Below, in pieces: positions 13,311 through 26,033 of a stretch of DNA of 64,000 bases. The notes beneath the pieces were generated by a model that saw only the letters and a program-made list of their open reading frames with translations, ran no database searches and had not been told where the DNA came from. The stretch is from Puffinus mauretanicus (lineage: Eukaryota; Chordata; Aves; Procellariiformes; Procellariidae). The number at the start of each line of letters is the position of its first letter. The stretch's first letter is position 1. The translations under genes were made by a program, and so were the position numbers. The stretch is from the NCBI GenBank assembly GCA_023333565.1, contig JAJKFH010003493.1, positions 3,348,001 through 3,412,000 of the forward strand, given 5' to 3'.

Positions 13311-15227
13311 ATTAGGGTGCTACTAAGTAGAAGCACAGCGAGGCGCTCTCTCAGATTTTAAGATGCCTAGAGATACAGCTAATCATGCAATAGATTTTCA
13401 AAAGCACCCAATTGTCTAATTCTATCATCTTCTCATTTTGGTTTTCTAAATACTGTCTGTCTTAATTGGCCATAAAGTATCTTGCTGAAAGTTGAACAGG
13501 TATTCTGTACTGCAGCAGAAAGTGAATACCTACCCTCTAGGATGTTGGAGTAGCATCCTCAATAGTGGCTCATCCTTTGTCATGAATACAGAAACAGGTT
13601 TTTGTTGAATTCTGTAGGAACAACAGAGATCCAATTCCAGCTGGAAACAGAGTCCTGTATTTGTAGCCCTCGGGACTGCTTTCTCAGGGTACCTCCAGCA
13701 TGCCTGAAGCAACATCTGTACCCCGCAACAGATAAGGAGCACTCAGACACAAAGCTTTATTGCACTTCTTCATGCTCTTCCTCATTTGAACCGTGACTCG
13801 CTATGCAGTCCCACATAAGATGTCCTGCCGGCCACTGTGAGCATGAAGTAGCAAGAGGAGGAGCTGGAGGTGCCCAGGCGCTCTTGGCAGGGGAGAGAGG
13901 AACACGCAGCACGTGTGCTGGGGAAAGTACGTTGGCACTGCTGCAGGGCCAGGGCACCACCTCATGTCTGGGGCAACAGACTGCCTATTCCTTGGTGTTT
14001 GTTGAGTGCGATGCTGTTAGGCAGGGAGCAATGACAGTTGGGGAACAGCAACTGGGCCAGAGCGCTGCTGAGATAGTCATCCTTTTCAAACTTCAAATCC
14101 CCACAAATGCACAGTAGAGAGTGGCTGTGCATATGTAATTTTCTTTCTGTCCCTGATAGGTGAGGAAGCTGATGTTGCTATAGTTTGATGCATCCAATTA
14201 TTGTAAGATCCTATAATAAAAAGGCTATTTCCTGGTATAAGTCTGGCATCAAATAAAATAACACTGGGGTGTGTCAGATCTAAGCTGTTGTAATCAAACA
14301 AAAAACTTCTATACTTAAGTTTAAATAAGATTCAAGCTGGTATATATTTTGCAGTCCCTGTGAGTTTGTTTTATAATGAAAATTCTGTCAGTCCTTTGTA
14401 GAGTTTCCTTAAGAATCTGTCCAGTTCTTATAATGGTGGTAATGTTTTATTGATTTAAATGAAAGCCAGAAAAATCTAACTCTGCATATTACTGTGAGGC
14501 TAAAGATACACTCTTTCTAATAGATAAAATGCTAATATATAATTGATATTCTTTTATTCTGAACCATATTGTATGTATAGCTTATCTCTTCCACTGGTTC
14601 TACAGGGACATCTCATTTTTTAAAATACTTTTAAAACATCCAGGTATCTGTCCTATTTCTTAGGTAATCTGCTCATTAAACATAATTATATGCTTGTATA
14701 CCTTTTTGCCTAAGTTCACAAGGACTTAGACTCCTAAGTTACTTATGTGGCATAGAAGATATAATAATTATACATTCAGATCTCTTTATTCAAAATCATG
14801 TTTAAGTAGGAGCAACACTAATGGATGTAGTTAAAATTGTGTGATAGTTTTAGTTGTTTTACAGCTGCTTGTAGCTGTCTGTTCCCCTTCCAGTCTAAAT
14901 AGTTCTGAGTTTTGTTTCCGAAGAAAGTATTTCAACTGTAAGTGGCTGTGTTTTGAGCAGAAAAGCAATTAATAGGCTGTTCTAAAAAAAATCTTATACG
15001 AGTCCTAGCAGAAGCCAATATATTTTTGACATACAAAGTTGTTATGAGGTCAAAATAACACTTATTGAAGACATTGTCTTTGAGTGGTCTTGCCTGAATA
15101 TCGAGTGTTGTATAAACATTTTGAAAATCGTGTTACGCTGAAGAAGTTTCACATGTAAGAGGCACAAAAAACTTGTTTGCGATTGCATAGGTAAATGGCT
15201 ACTCGAGGTAGAATGAATCCAGACTTA
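13311..15227. other. Non-coding stretch, no gene seen
   Basis: A GC-richer patch at about 13800-14060 carries a 104-codon plus-strand frame and a 67-codon minus-strand frame that overlap. Neither resembles a known protein and no splice sites are convincing. The rest is AT-rich with nothing identified. Confidence 0.65.
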
Positions 15228-15314
15228 ACTTGCTCATGCATGCAAGGACGCTCTCGACATAGAAAGGAGGGAGTACACTAAGAATTCACAAGGAAGGAAT
15301 AAGTAGGGAATGAT
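15228..15314 (+). repeat. Ancient dispersed repeat, copy A
   Basis: This 87-bp segment aligns without gaps to 16184-16270, with 63 of 87 positions identical by hand count (about 72%). Shared landmarks include CTCATGCA, GCAAGGA, GACATAGAAA, AAGAATTC and GGAATAA. The two copies share orientation and lie about 0.96 kb apart. They may be two insertions of one old family or a decayed local duplication. The flanks do not obviously align. Confidence 0.65.
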
Positions 15315-16183
15315 CTACCAGGGATAGTGGGTCATATACGGAGCCTAAATTTCCTACATTCTTGATTTTGGTACCTTAGTAAAATGCTAAATTATGTCTT
15401 CCAACTTGGGTGTTTTGGTTAGGTGCTAGCCTAGGATTAGGGGCTAGCTATAGGATTCAGACCATGCTATCCAATAGAGCAGAAACTAAGAAAAAGATTT
15501 CATGGGCTAGTATGGAGAAAAGTGCTTACAAAGCACACAGAGTTCCTAAATATTACAGGCTGGGGAAGAACACTGAAATTGTACCAAATATGCAGAAAGG
15601 AGCTTTCTTCTTCTGCTCTATTCTTCTTTTTGAAGAAGCTGTCAAATGGAAAAGTGAGGGTAATGCTGGGTTAAAAGAGCAGTTCCAGAAGGGGAGGCTG
15701 GAAGACGGTGGAATGAGAGTCTTAAAGAAGGAATAGTATTTGGGGCTGTTCCTATAATTAGAGTAGGCTCATCTAGAAGTTTCAGTAAGATGAACAAACA
15801 GTTTTCTTTTTAAAACTGTCTACCATTATATTATCAGTATAATTTTTAAATGGTACTGAATTTTCAGAAGTCTGTCCTACATTACTGTGTCACTGCTGGT
15901 CACTGACTCCTTAGAAGAAAAACTGCAAATACATTTCCATCTCAGTCTCTTGTGAAAAGACAAGCACTATAATACACAGTGCGGTATACTGGAAGCCGAA
16001 GTCTGAAAGTAAAGGAATTTCAGTATTTATCTCCCGAAAGCTGACACTACAGTTTTGAGGATTGGTGAAGAGTATGAATTTTCTAAGATTAGAAAAGACA
16101 TCTCTAACTGAGAGATTAGAGGAAGAATATAGTAACCAGCCCTGCAGCTACAATCCACAGCAATTTAAATTTGTAGAACAAGC
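15315..16183. other. Spacer between two repeat copies
   Basis: AT-rich sequence with a 108-codon open frame at 15410-15736 of lysine-rich, unrecognised content. No gene could be supported. It lies between two related ancient repeat copies. Confidence 0.6.
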
Positions 16184-16270
16184 ACTTCCTCATGCAGGCA
16201 AGGATACTCTTGACATAGAAATGAAAAGGTTCGTGAAGAATTCCAGAGAGGGGAATAATTAGGAAATAGT
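16184..16270 (+). repeat. Ancient dispersed repeat, copy B
   Basis: Ungapped partner of 15228-15314 (63 of 87 identical by hand count). Its first half, CTCATGCAGGCAAGGATACT then CTTGACATAG, resembles an old reptile/bird repeat whose core I remember as an imperfect palindrome around 'ctcccattgacttcaatgg'. A short open frame at 16062-16262 runs through it and is best read as a by-product of the repeat. Confidence 0.65.
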
Positions 16271-16830
16271 CTCAGTTAATTCTTCTTAGTATATATTTTT
16301 GTGCAGAGAGCAGTCGCAGTTTCTAATAAATGCTAAACCATTCAGCGAGTCGCTATTTAACTGGATGTGAACTATTTTAATTCTCTGTGTGTGTGGGTAA
16401 CATTAGATATTTGGTCGTGTCCTTGGTCTTGGGCAGTCTAAAGCCATAAAAATCAGGAGATATTTTTCTCTGACAACTATACCATGAACACTTTTCTTCT
16501 CTCCCTCCAAGGCATTTCAGCCTCGGTGACTGGTCTTTCAAACTCAGTTTCTGTAATTTGTCAGAATATGCTGCTGAAAGAAAATGTCAACCACATTCTC
16601 TGTTGAGGTTCATGACTGTCATATAATATTAATTTTTCAACAGTATATAAGGACACTACGGTTGAATTTTAGGGATGATCATTTTGATATAACATCCTTC
16701 TGCCATAGCCAACAAACCTTAACATGTGGAAGGTCTTTTTGTTCTTTCATGGGAGCAAGAAATGACTAGGTCTTTCTCTGGTGAGCCCCCACATTAAATG
16801 CAGTAGAGGTGTGGGGCAGTATATTGTGTT

Positions 16831-16853
16831 TCAAAAGCAACTTTTGCTTTTGA
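16831..16853. repeat. Perfect 10-bp hairpin
   Basis: TCAAAAGCAA pairs with TTGCTTTTGA across a 3-base CTT spacer. No T-run follows that would suggest a terminator, and terminators of that kind are not expected in a nuclear genome. Confidence 0.8.
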
Positions 16854-16896
16854 TCTACATTATTTCAAAATTTGTATTTACAGTGCATTCCACACT

Positions 16897-16917
16897 AACT
16901 TGTTTTTTAAACAAGTT
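16897..16917. repeat. Perfect 9-bp hairpin
   Basis: AACTTGTTT pairs with AAACAAGTT across a TTT spacer, 43 bp beyond the end of another perfect hairpin. Function unknown. Confidence 0.8.
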
Positions 16918-19798
16918 CATAAAGTCAAGCTTCAAACTTTGCTCAGCTTTGTAAAAAGTTTCCCAACAAGAATAATCGTCAAGCCATATTGGAATAGTTT
17001 ATCTAATTTCAATTTATTTGCTTATGGGAAAGATCATAGAAAAACTTGTTTTCAGTTCAAAACAGCACCTTAAAAGTCTTTCAGACAATTAACCCAAACA
17101 AAATATTTAATTTGGTGCATAAATAAATGTAAATGGGTGCTGTGCAGAAAATCAAATAGTGAGTTTCTTCTCTTGAGGGGCAAGAGGATTCAATGGTGTA
17201 TTTACATTGTTTGTCCTGAACTGGAATCTCCCAGTCTGTGGAAAATTGCGTTTACAATTAGATTGTAAATGATCTACTGCTCCCTTCTTTCGTGTTTTTT
17301 TTTTAATCTCACTTCAATATTTTACTTGTCCAGAGAACAATTCTGAGAATGATTCTGTAGCCTGGCGGTGAGGTCACTCATTCCTATCTTCCAGTCACTA
17401 CACGTTGAAACCATTTTAACAAGGTTGTTTTAACGGTATAGGCTGAGAGGGGTGCCTTCTCACAGCGGACTGTAGTTCAGTGACTACGGAACTCTTCTGG
17501 CAGTCTTGATTGATGACCCAATTTGGTTGGGATTTGTTTGAACTAACGTTTCTGACATCCCCAGACACTGTCCTAAGTTTTCAGAGATGTGTCCAAGCAC
17601 TAGGTATCAGGTATGGGCATTATTTCTCTTCCCCTATTTTATGATGATTGGCAGCTAAGTCTCCTCATGAAGCCAACGCCAGAACATTGGGATGTCGTGT
17701 TTTGGATAAAGTGAAATGAATCCCTTACACTTCAGATAGTCATTTTTACCATCTGAACTATTTAACAAACATTATTCTGATGTAACTTGTTCATTAAAAG
17801 GAAAATTGTCTAGCTGTGAAGGTGTATGCCACAACTTTTCTAAAAACCATTTTCTTTCTAGATGACATATGCTGGGCACCTAGAAGCTGAAGTAGCCCAA
17901 ATCACTAATAGTTCTTGAATATTGTTTCTTTCATGCTTGATGTATTTTGGAATTCTTCACTATGTTGAAGTATGTACTAACAGGTCTGCAACTGTGCAGA
18001 AATATGTGACTCATTACTTGGAGGTTAGCTGGTTCAGCCCAAATCTTTGTTCATTCCTTGAACAAAATGTGAATGAGAGCTTTCAGCAGGTTTGCTGAAG
18101 TTCTGTTCATTTGAAGTTTTTTTCTTTTTTAAGATTCAGCAGGTTTCCAGACAGGACTATAGAACGTTACACAACGTTGGCTCTTCAGAGCAAAGCTTTC
18201 AACTGAAGCCTGTAATACAGTGCTTCCACTTTCAAATTCTGTAGTAAACACCTGATTGGACCTAAATCATGATTATCCTTCTCTAATGAAGTTACCAGAA
18301 AGGTTCAGGCAACTTCTGACATCCACTGAGCAGCTCTTCAGCGAATCAAAACTGGTTTTGAAGGATATCTTACCTTGCCCATGTAATACACCCCACTACA
18401 TGTTTGTATACTCTATCAAATCAGTGTGATTCTTAGTTGTACAGAGATGATTTTGCTGACAAGCACATTAACTATCTTTGCCAGTATGCCTTCTGGATGT
18501 GGGATATACACAATTCAGACAAGGTTAATTGGAGATACTTGAGCCCGGTGCTTTTTCTCATCTTCCTATGCATAGCAGTAGCATGCAACGTGTACTGGCA
18601 GCCTTTAAAGTCCTTTGAAAAGCTGAAATTCATATTTATGGCAAAGCCTGATTTTAAATTTAAAACCAATTTACTAAACCTATAAGGCTTGTTTGAGCTT
18701 CATATATGCATATAAGGAGAAGGAAAAGACAGTTTGCTCTTGTAAAGTCTTAAAAGAAGATATGAAAACCAACTTTGATAGTGTTACAAATTCTAAAACT
18801 ATGACTAAGGAGATAGAGAATGGTATTAGCTGTCCCATACCATTGCTCAGATGAGCTAAAATAAACTGTCATATTATGTGACCTATAAGTGGTATTAGGC
18901 ATTTTATTACCTTCTTGCTATCCACTTGAGCTCTAGACCTTTATTAAAGATTGTTTACAGAAGTTACTGTATGCCACTGGTTTTATTTTTAAAGCACTGA
19001 CAGGATGGCATTAATGTCCCTAAACATAAAAGGAAGGAATGAGATAATTTTTAAAATCATGATCTAAGTGCAAGAGGAAGTAAGATAAATATAAAACAAA
19101 CTTGTATGTTCTTCTTTGCCAAGAGTCTCTTTATATGCCAACACGTCTGACATTACTTTAACAGCTTATATCAGAGTAAATTGGAAAGGAAAAACATTAA
19201 AAGAGTAACTCACTGCACAAAAATGCTTCTTTAGAGTCACATTAGGCACAGTCTCCGAATACAATCTTTATTTCATGATGTATTTACTGCTTTGATGGAT
19301 GTTAAAGTTATAAGGACGCTGAATGGCGATGGGACATTTTTGATTATGGGCATCATTGATCTTCTTGAAACACTCGCTATGACTTGGGTTTAGTGATGCA
19401 GCCCATGTTTTTGATTTCTTTGTATTGATAGCTCCTTTGCCTTCAGGGCTTCTGCTTTGTCCCCCACTCTGCTGTTAATATGAATGTGGTGACTTCGCCT
19501 GAGCTACTTCACTCCCCTAAAACCTTTTTAATTATAGATTTTTAAAGGTATGTATGAACAAGAAACAGCCTTAGTAAGCAGGAAAGGTCAGAAGCACAGA
19601 AATCTGTTTAATTTTCTTAATTGTCATTGAGGACTCACGCAGCTTGAAAGAAATACTTGCATCTATGGCCTGTGTGTAATTTTGGAACCAACAATCTATT
19701 CTGATCAGCAAATTGAAATTAAGGTGTATATCCTGGCTACTGGCTATTTGTGGCCTGAATTAATTTGAGATTACCCATTTAACAATATCTAGCATTAG

Positions 19799-19803
19799 GT
19801 TGG
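19799..19803. repeat. Target site duplication, LTR copy 1 (left)
   Basis: GTTGG immediately before the TGTCGTGG end of the LTR, repeated directly after its other end at 20324-20328. A 5-bp duplication is typical of ERVL-type (class III) integration. Confidence 0.85.
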
Positions 19804-19931
19804 TGTCGTGGTTTAATCTGGCAGGCAGCCAAATACCACGCAGCTGCTCACTCACTCCCCCCGCCCCCCCCTAGTAGGACGGAGAGAGAATCGGAAGGGT
19901 GAGAAAAACTCGTGGGTTGAGGTAAAGACAG

Positions 19932-19937
19932 TTTAAT
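19932..19937 (-). promoter_or_regulatory. LTR copy 1 poly(A) signal
   Basis: TTTAAT on the plus strand is ATTAAA on the minus strand. It lies downstream of the TATA-like box in the element's own orientation, at the position expected for the end of R. The same hexamer is present in the other two LTR copies. Confidence 0.6.
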
Positions 19938-20075
19938 GGAACAGAAAAGGGAAAATAATAATAATAATAAATAATGGTAGAATATACAAAATGAGTGATG
20001 CACGATGCAATTGCTCACCACCCGCGCTGACCAATAACCAAGTAGCGATCGGTACTTCCTGGATCTCGCCTACCA

Positions 20076-20098
20076 TTCATATACTGAGCATGACATCA
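20076..20098 (-). promoter_or_regulatory. LTR copy 1 core promoter (TATA variant, broken CRE)
   Basis: On the minus strand the order is TGATGTCA (20091-20098), then TATATGAA (20076-20083). The other two copies read TGACGTCA, so this copy has lost the CpG at the centre of the CRE-type octamer. Its TATA box also differs from the canonical form kept in copy 3. Confidence 0.6.
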
Positions 20099-20323
20099 CA
20101 TGGTATGGAATACCCCATTAGCCAGCTGGGCTGGCTGTCCTGATTATGTTCCCTCCCATCTTGTGTACCCAGCTCAGTCGGTAGGCATGGGAGCTGTCCT
20201 TGGACTAGGAGGGCACTTAGCAACAACTGAAAACATCAGTGTGTTATCAACATTCTCCTCATACTAAATCCAAAGCACAGCACTAGGAAGAAATTTAACC
20301 CTATCCCAGCCGAAACCAGGACA

Positions 20324-20328
20324 GTTGG
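20324..20328. repeat. Target site duplication, LTR copy 1 (right)
   Basis: GTTGG matching 19799-19803 exactly. Confidence 0.85.
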
Positions 20329-20520
20329 TCAATTTGTAACACCATTCTTCATTGGTGAATAATAGTAAATACTGATTTTGATACACTTTTTGATAGGGGA
20401 GCTGGATTTGAAAGTTGTTACCCATTTCAAAACAGTCCAGCTAAAAACTACATGGGATTAACAATTGGTCCATACTCTGTCCCACCTCAAACAAATTATT
20501 GACTATAACCAGAGTGGTAC

Positions 20521-20575
20521 AAAAATATTTTTTTAAATTTAATTTTTTTAAAAAAATTTTTAATTTTAATTTATA
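20521..20575. repeat. A/T-only low-complexity tract
   Basis: About 55 bases of runs of A and T with almost no G or C, including an internal fold-back of T-runs and A-runs. Confidence 0.8.
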
Positions 20576-23513
20576 TTCTCCTACGATTATCGTTAACAAC
20601 AGATTTTAGTCTGTTGCTAAACCAATAGGGGTTTTTTGTTTCATAACAGCTTCTGCTAATGCGCTTCCTTGAAATTTAGTTTACTACTAGGTCATTGATT
20701 TCCTCCAGACCGTGACAAATTAGGATATTTTTGTGTGACGCGGTGAAGACTCTTTTAGTCCGCCAGTTGTACAGCTGCTATGAAAAAACTTGCTTAATCA
20801 AAAGATTTCTGTGCCCTTGGGTACAATATGTCATGAATTGTGTTTCATTACTAATGTACGCAGTTTCTGCTGCTGGAACATCTGCTGCTTATTTGCAAAG
20901 GTGTAGAAAAATTCACCATACAGTAATTGGATAATAAAGCTATTGAGCTTGAGATAATTGCTTGTGCTAAACTCTAAATTTCTTTTGCTGTAGGCCAAAT
21001 CCTCATTCAGATCCTTGACCCATCTTTCTGATTAATTAAATCAATTTGATTTTTACCAGTACTATGTTGAATGTTAGTAACTGTTACTATTTGTTCATAA
21101 TTTGCTGATAGCTGATGGTTTGTCTTGTTATTGTTTGCTACTAAAACGTAAATTTAATTATACTTATGTTTGTTACAAATAGCCAGTACTCTTACACGCT
21201 CTTAGTGCATAAAGTTGTTCTGTTTGGTCTTCAGCAGTTTTCCTTAATGAATTTTACACAGGTAGATGCCGATTCTCTAAAATAATATTTATTGTTCATT
21301 AAAAATTCAGTAAATTTTCAGGACAAAAAAGATAAGATTACGTTTTATTAGCAAGCAGTTTGCTTTCCCTCTACACGTAAGTCAAAAATTATTTTATTGG
21401 TCTTCTGGCAACTGAAACACTTTTGGAATAACAAATAAAATTATTTAGAATCAGTGATAAAATTAGTAGTTATTAATGCTTTGGACTTCCTAGGTATTTC
21501 CTGGAATACCAAGCAACATTATGACTGTGACTGCAGAATATCATAAACGCTGTAGACCAAATTCAGTTCAACAAACTGATTTTGGAAGAGAGTTTAATTT
21601 TTCACTAAATGGTCTGCGCTGACAATGAATATGGTAGTAATAGAAAGTTTGCAAGATCACAGTTTGTTTTAAATAGACCTCAGTGTTGATTCCTGCAGGG
21701 CTTCCGAGAAAAGGAGAAAGCGAGAGCAGAGCAATCCTGTGGGGAAGAATAAATGTTCATTAGAAAAAAGTAAGCTTTGTTAGAAAAGGACTCCTTGTAG
21801 CCCACAGCAACATTACTCATGACTTCATTCACTGGAATATTGAATTGTTATGAGTGTTTTCATCTCTATTTCTTCCCTGGGGTATCTAACTGACTTTTCT
21901 GCTTTCATCAGGATTGTCCATCCTTATATGCTGCAACACTTTCTTTCGCTGATGGTGACTCACTGACCCTGCCACAGATTTCCCTGCTTTATCTGCCAAG
22001 GCTGATAATTATTTTAGTAACAAGTGCTAGCTCAATAATGTTTAGTCACTCAGGCCTTCTCCCTCATTTTTTTTCTTCCCTGGGGGTAACTGATCTGAAA
22101 ACTCTCTCTGTTCTCACCTGGGGTTTAAAGATATGAAAATTCATTCAGATCACAGTTATCTTTCCTGCTATCTTCCTTGATTGCCAGTATGGTGAGCTGA
22201 ACTGAAGTTTGCAAGAGCAGTTGGTATAAATGTCTTGCCCACTGGCAGTCTACTTTGAATCCAGCTTGTTATCCCAGTTGCACGAGGCAAACAGAAAAAT
22301 TGAGCAGGAGTTTTAATTACATGTACACGTCAATATCATGTTCTAAATATTGTTAGTAGCTTCATCGCTTACCTTATTCTAAAGAATGGGCTGCCAGAAC
22401 TGCTCACTTGTTGTCTGTCTTTTCTCAGCTCTCAGCAGGAGGCTTTCAAGCTGAGCCCAGGAGCCCCGGTAGAGGATATTCCCAGTCAGTGATTATTACT
22501 GTCATAGATGCTAGGGGCCATAGCTATGGACTACGTTAGTCTTTGCCCCAAGAAACTTATGGAGAAGTGGTGAAGTTACCTTAGAGAAGTTCATTATTAA
22601 CTAAAAGCTCAAAAGATAGGGAAAAGACCAGACTTCTCAAGATCTGCACTGTCGCTCCTTGGGTAAACTAAATGGGCTGTTGTTCAACTGTCATTCAGGC
22701 TCAAGCAGTCTGATCAGTTAAACATTGCAGACACCCACGGTACATAACATAGCTGATTTCAGTGGCTTATGAGGGACATTTTCCAATATAATTTTATTGA
22801 TTAGTATTGTTATGTTTGAATGGAAAAACAGAATTTGAAAATGCAGCACTTCAACCCCCCATTCTCTGGCGTGTAGCTGATCTCTCCTGAAGCGTTAGTG
22901 TCAGCAGCAGCAGTATTGATACTGGATTTAGATAACCATTGTAATGAAGTGTACTAGATCCCACAAATAATGCATTGGACAGGAGAGAAGAAGCTCTTCT
23001 GTCTGCTTCTGAAATGACAAATCCCCAGGGACAGTTTTAGTAGTACTTGATTTAAGAAGAAAGTGTCAGAAGATGAATGGGAGTGCTATCGGTGTCAATC
23101 TGTAGTTTAACAAAGCATGCAGGTCTGAGACTGCCTATGTTTTCTATAGTAATTTTAATATTTTGATTGCATTTCCTAGGAGTCCCTTAGGGTGAGAAAA
23201 ACGGGCGCTTGTGAAAAAATATCTAAAAGTCTACTTCAGTGCAAACCCTTTAAACCTGTGCCTACTAAGGACTGGCTCACTGCTGGAAACCGTTGTGTCA
23301 GGTACATGTGATGAGATTCTCCTGGGTAGCTATACAGTGAAGAAATCTGTCCTTCAGCTCTGTTCTCCTTTTGAAGGTGGAGCCCTGATTAGTACAGTCA
23401 GCAGAGTCAAAGGTATAATACCTCTTTCAAAAGACAGTGTCTAAAATAAACCAGATTAATAAGCTATGTAGATCATCCACTGGCTATGGAAGGGACCCAT
23501 GATGACAGTCGTG

Positions 23514-23525
23514 TATATATATATA
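23514..23525. repeat. (TA)n microsatellite
   Basis: Six TA units preceded by GTG. Confidence 0.9.
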
Positions 23526-23686
23526 CATTTAGATGTCTAAAGTTAGTGAAACCTGTGCAAAACTAATAGTGAAAGAAAATTGTGTTCTATATTGCCATTT
23601 AGTAAGACAACCTTAAATCAGGGAGGAAGTAGGAAGTTAAGTAGAAAGCTACAGAGATCAAATTTGCCTATTTTGCCTCAGAAATC

Positions 23687-23700
23687 TTTTTTTTTTTTTT
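23687..23700. repeat. Poly(T) run
   Basis: Fourteen consecutive T. On the minus strand this would be an A-tail, but no retroposed sequence was recognised next to it. Confidence 0.85.
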
Positions 23701-26033
23701 CTGTGGTATCATCAGCATAAACTCTTTTACTTGACTTAGCATTTGGGGAAAAAAAAACATGTTTCTGTTATCAGAGGAAATGAGTGGCAGAAATACGGCT
23801 TGTCAGACCCCAGTTGGCTATGGCAGTTGAGTCATACTTGGTTTTAGCTGACCTGGGCTTCCTATAAATAAAGACATGAAACTTCATTCAGTGGGTTTGA
23901 AAAGAACAAAACTGCTTCCTTTATATAAGCATCTTGACAAGAATTTTTTGTGGGTGCTCGTTCTGTATGAAACACTGCTCCCTAGGTTGGCAAAGGTTTT
24001 GGAAGAGGTGCCAAAAGTTTCCCTGGAAATATTTTGGTGGGTTCTTTTTGTTGCTTATTGTTACAGTACTGAAGATCGTGAACTTAAGGCTTCTTGGATA
24101 TGTCTTCATAATGTATTGAAAATGCTTTCTTTGTGAGCAAAATTACGCTTGTGTCTGTATGCTTTTGCCATTGCAGAGAACCTTCACACTCCTGATTTTC
24201 TTTCACTGCTGTTCTCAGTCTTGCTGTAATCTACCTCTACCTTATTGTTATAATGTCTTTCTCAGGTTGAGCTCTCTCACACAGAATTTAGCTTTTTAGC
24301 TTTATCAGCATCTCTATTCTTTTCAGAGGTCCCTAAATGTATGGCTGCACTGTTCTAATGTTTTTTCCCAGACAAAATATCTTTAGACCTTAAATCTCTT
24401 TAGGCCTTAAACTTGTACAACCTCAGAAAAGTCTCCTGGGTTATTTTTGGCCCCAAAGTGACTATGAAAAAACATTTTCTTCCTGTTAGAGTGGAATATA
24501 TAATAATACATGGTTTATTTTTCTCGCAGTGCAAGCCAGAAACCATGGATTACAATTTTTTAAAAAATTGATGCATTAGCCTTCTCCCCAAAGGTGTCTC
24601 TCTTGGTAGGTGGTGAAAAATGTTCTGCTTTTATTATTTGGTCAGTCTTTCTACACATCTACGGAAGTGAAAGGTTCTATGTTTTCCTGCTGTCAGTGTA
24701 CCTCCTGTATGTTGCTGTTGTTTTATGAAATCTAGAGAAATGAACATAACCTCCTATTCTTTTTCTCTAGGTTCATACATGGTAGGACTTGAGGCTGTCA
24801 GCTCTCTTCTGAATTAGGGACTTAATTTTGGACAAAGTTGAGGCAGCAGCTGTTGCAGGTTGAAAAATGTAGAAGGGGACAGGACTCTGATACTTTAATT
24901 AAGACAGAAAACCCAAGTATTATAAGATTATCTCTGGATTCTTCCTCAGAGGTTTTGCTCCTTTTCTTTGATATGTGGAACCAATGATTTAATATACTTT
25001 TGCCTAAAAAGGGAAGATTTGCTCTCTAGTAAGTTATGTCTTTATATTTGGTTATTTATCCATATACTTGGTTCACCTATGCCTTTATTGGGGAAAAATT
25101 TCAATTTGCCCTCTATTACCTATAGCTTTCCTTTTTTAATATTGCTGTTTACAGCATTGATTTGAATATCTATGACCAAAATAAAAGTGAATGTTCATTT
25201 GCTTCTAGGTTGGTAGGACTATATATCGGTCATCACAGTATTTTTCACTGTTCCTATGAGGTGTTTTTTTGAGCATATAGTGGTGGTGCTGTCTTTTGTC
25301 CATAGCTTTTTAGCAGTAGATGTAATTCATTTGAGTTTTTGTCTCTTTTTCAAAATGTTAGGAATTGTTTTGGGTGATGTAATTTTCCACAGCATGAGCA
25401 ACTTCACCAAATACCTGTCCTGTGGATAACAACTTTTAAGTTTGAGGTGACCTTTTTGCCCAGCTTCCCTTTCTAAAAGTATTTTGACCTTTATATCTGT
25501 CCTTCTCACTTCCGTATCACAGCACTGTCTACTTTCTGGTACCAGATGTTTAGTGTGGGCTATTTGACCTTCTTTGTTTGATGAGTTCTAATGACTAATT
25601 CTGGGTCTTTCGGTGATCTTTTTCTGATGTTCTATTCCCAGTATCAGTCCCCATTTAGTGTACAATTAGGAACTCAGGTATGAAAACTTGCAAAATTGGA
25701 TTTTCCATCATAGGTCAGGCACAGACTATTCTGTTTCACTGTCTTTTTTTGATTTCCACTTCAAAACGTATAATTTTATCACTTTTTTTCATTTTTATGT
25801 GATTTTAGTGCTGCTGCATTCAAAGTACATTCTTATATTTTAGTTCATAGTTAGGTTCCTATGTCTGAGTTAACGAAAAACTATTTAAAACACTATTTCA
25901 AAACTAGCTGTTCGAAAACAAGACTACCTCTGGCTGGTTCCCACTGTTTGCCAATGTAGAGTAAATTTTGTTTCAAATTTCTTTACTTGTCCTTCATTTG
26001 TTGGTGCTGAAGCAATGATGGAAATTGTAACAG

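Larger units (their letters stand above)
16271..19798. other. Non-coding stretch, no gene seen
   Basis: No coding region could be supported. The 82-codon frame at 18437-18685 has one hydrophobic segment but no recognisable family, and an overlapping 65-codon frame on the other strand. Two perfect short hairpins lie close together at 16831-16853 and 16897-16917. Confidence 0.65.
19804..20323 (-). mobile_element. Solo endogenous retrovirus LTR, copy 1
   Basis: A 520-bp LTR bounded by TGTCGTGG and CCAGGACA (TG...CA in either direction; the ends TGTC/GACA are inverted). Exact GTTGG duplications flank it, so it is an independent insertion reduced to a single LTR, presumably by LTR-LTR recombination. 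No internal retroviral sequence is present. Promoter logic reads on the minus strand: a TATA-like box (TATATGAA at 20076-20083) with the mutated CRE TGATGTCA upstream, then an ATTAAA poly(A) signal (19932-19937) and a C/G homopolymer stretch near 19860. An ATA/ATAA microsatellite lies at about 19953-19975. The 5-bp duplication suggests ERVL type. This family is familiar from bird genomes, but I cannot give its exact catalogue name. Confidence 0.9.

Noticed and set aside
18437..18685. 82-codon frame with one hydrophobic segment, looking like a single-pass membrane protein
   Set aside because: No homologue known to me, and AT-rich DNA readily gives such segments by chance.
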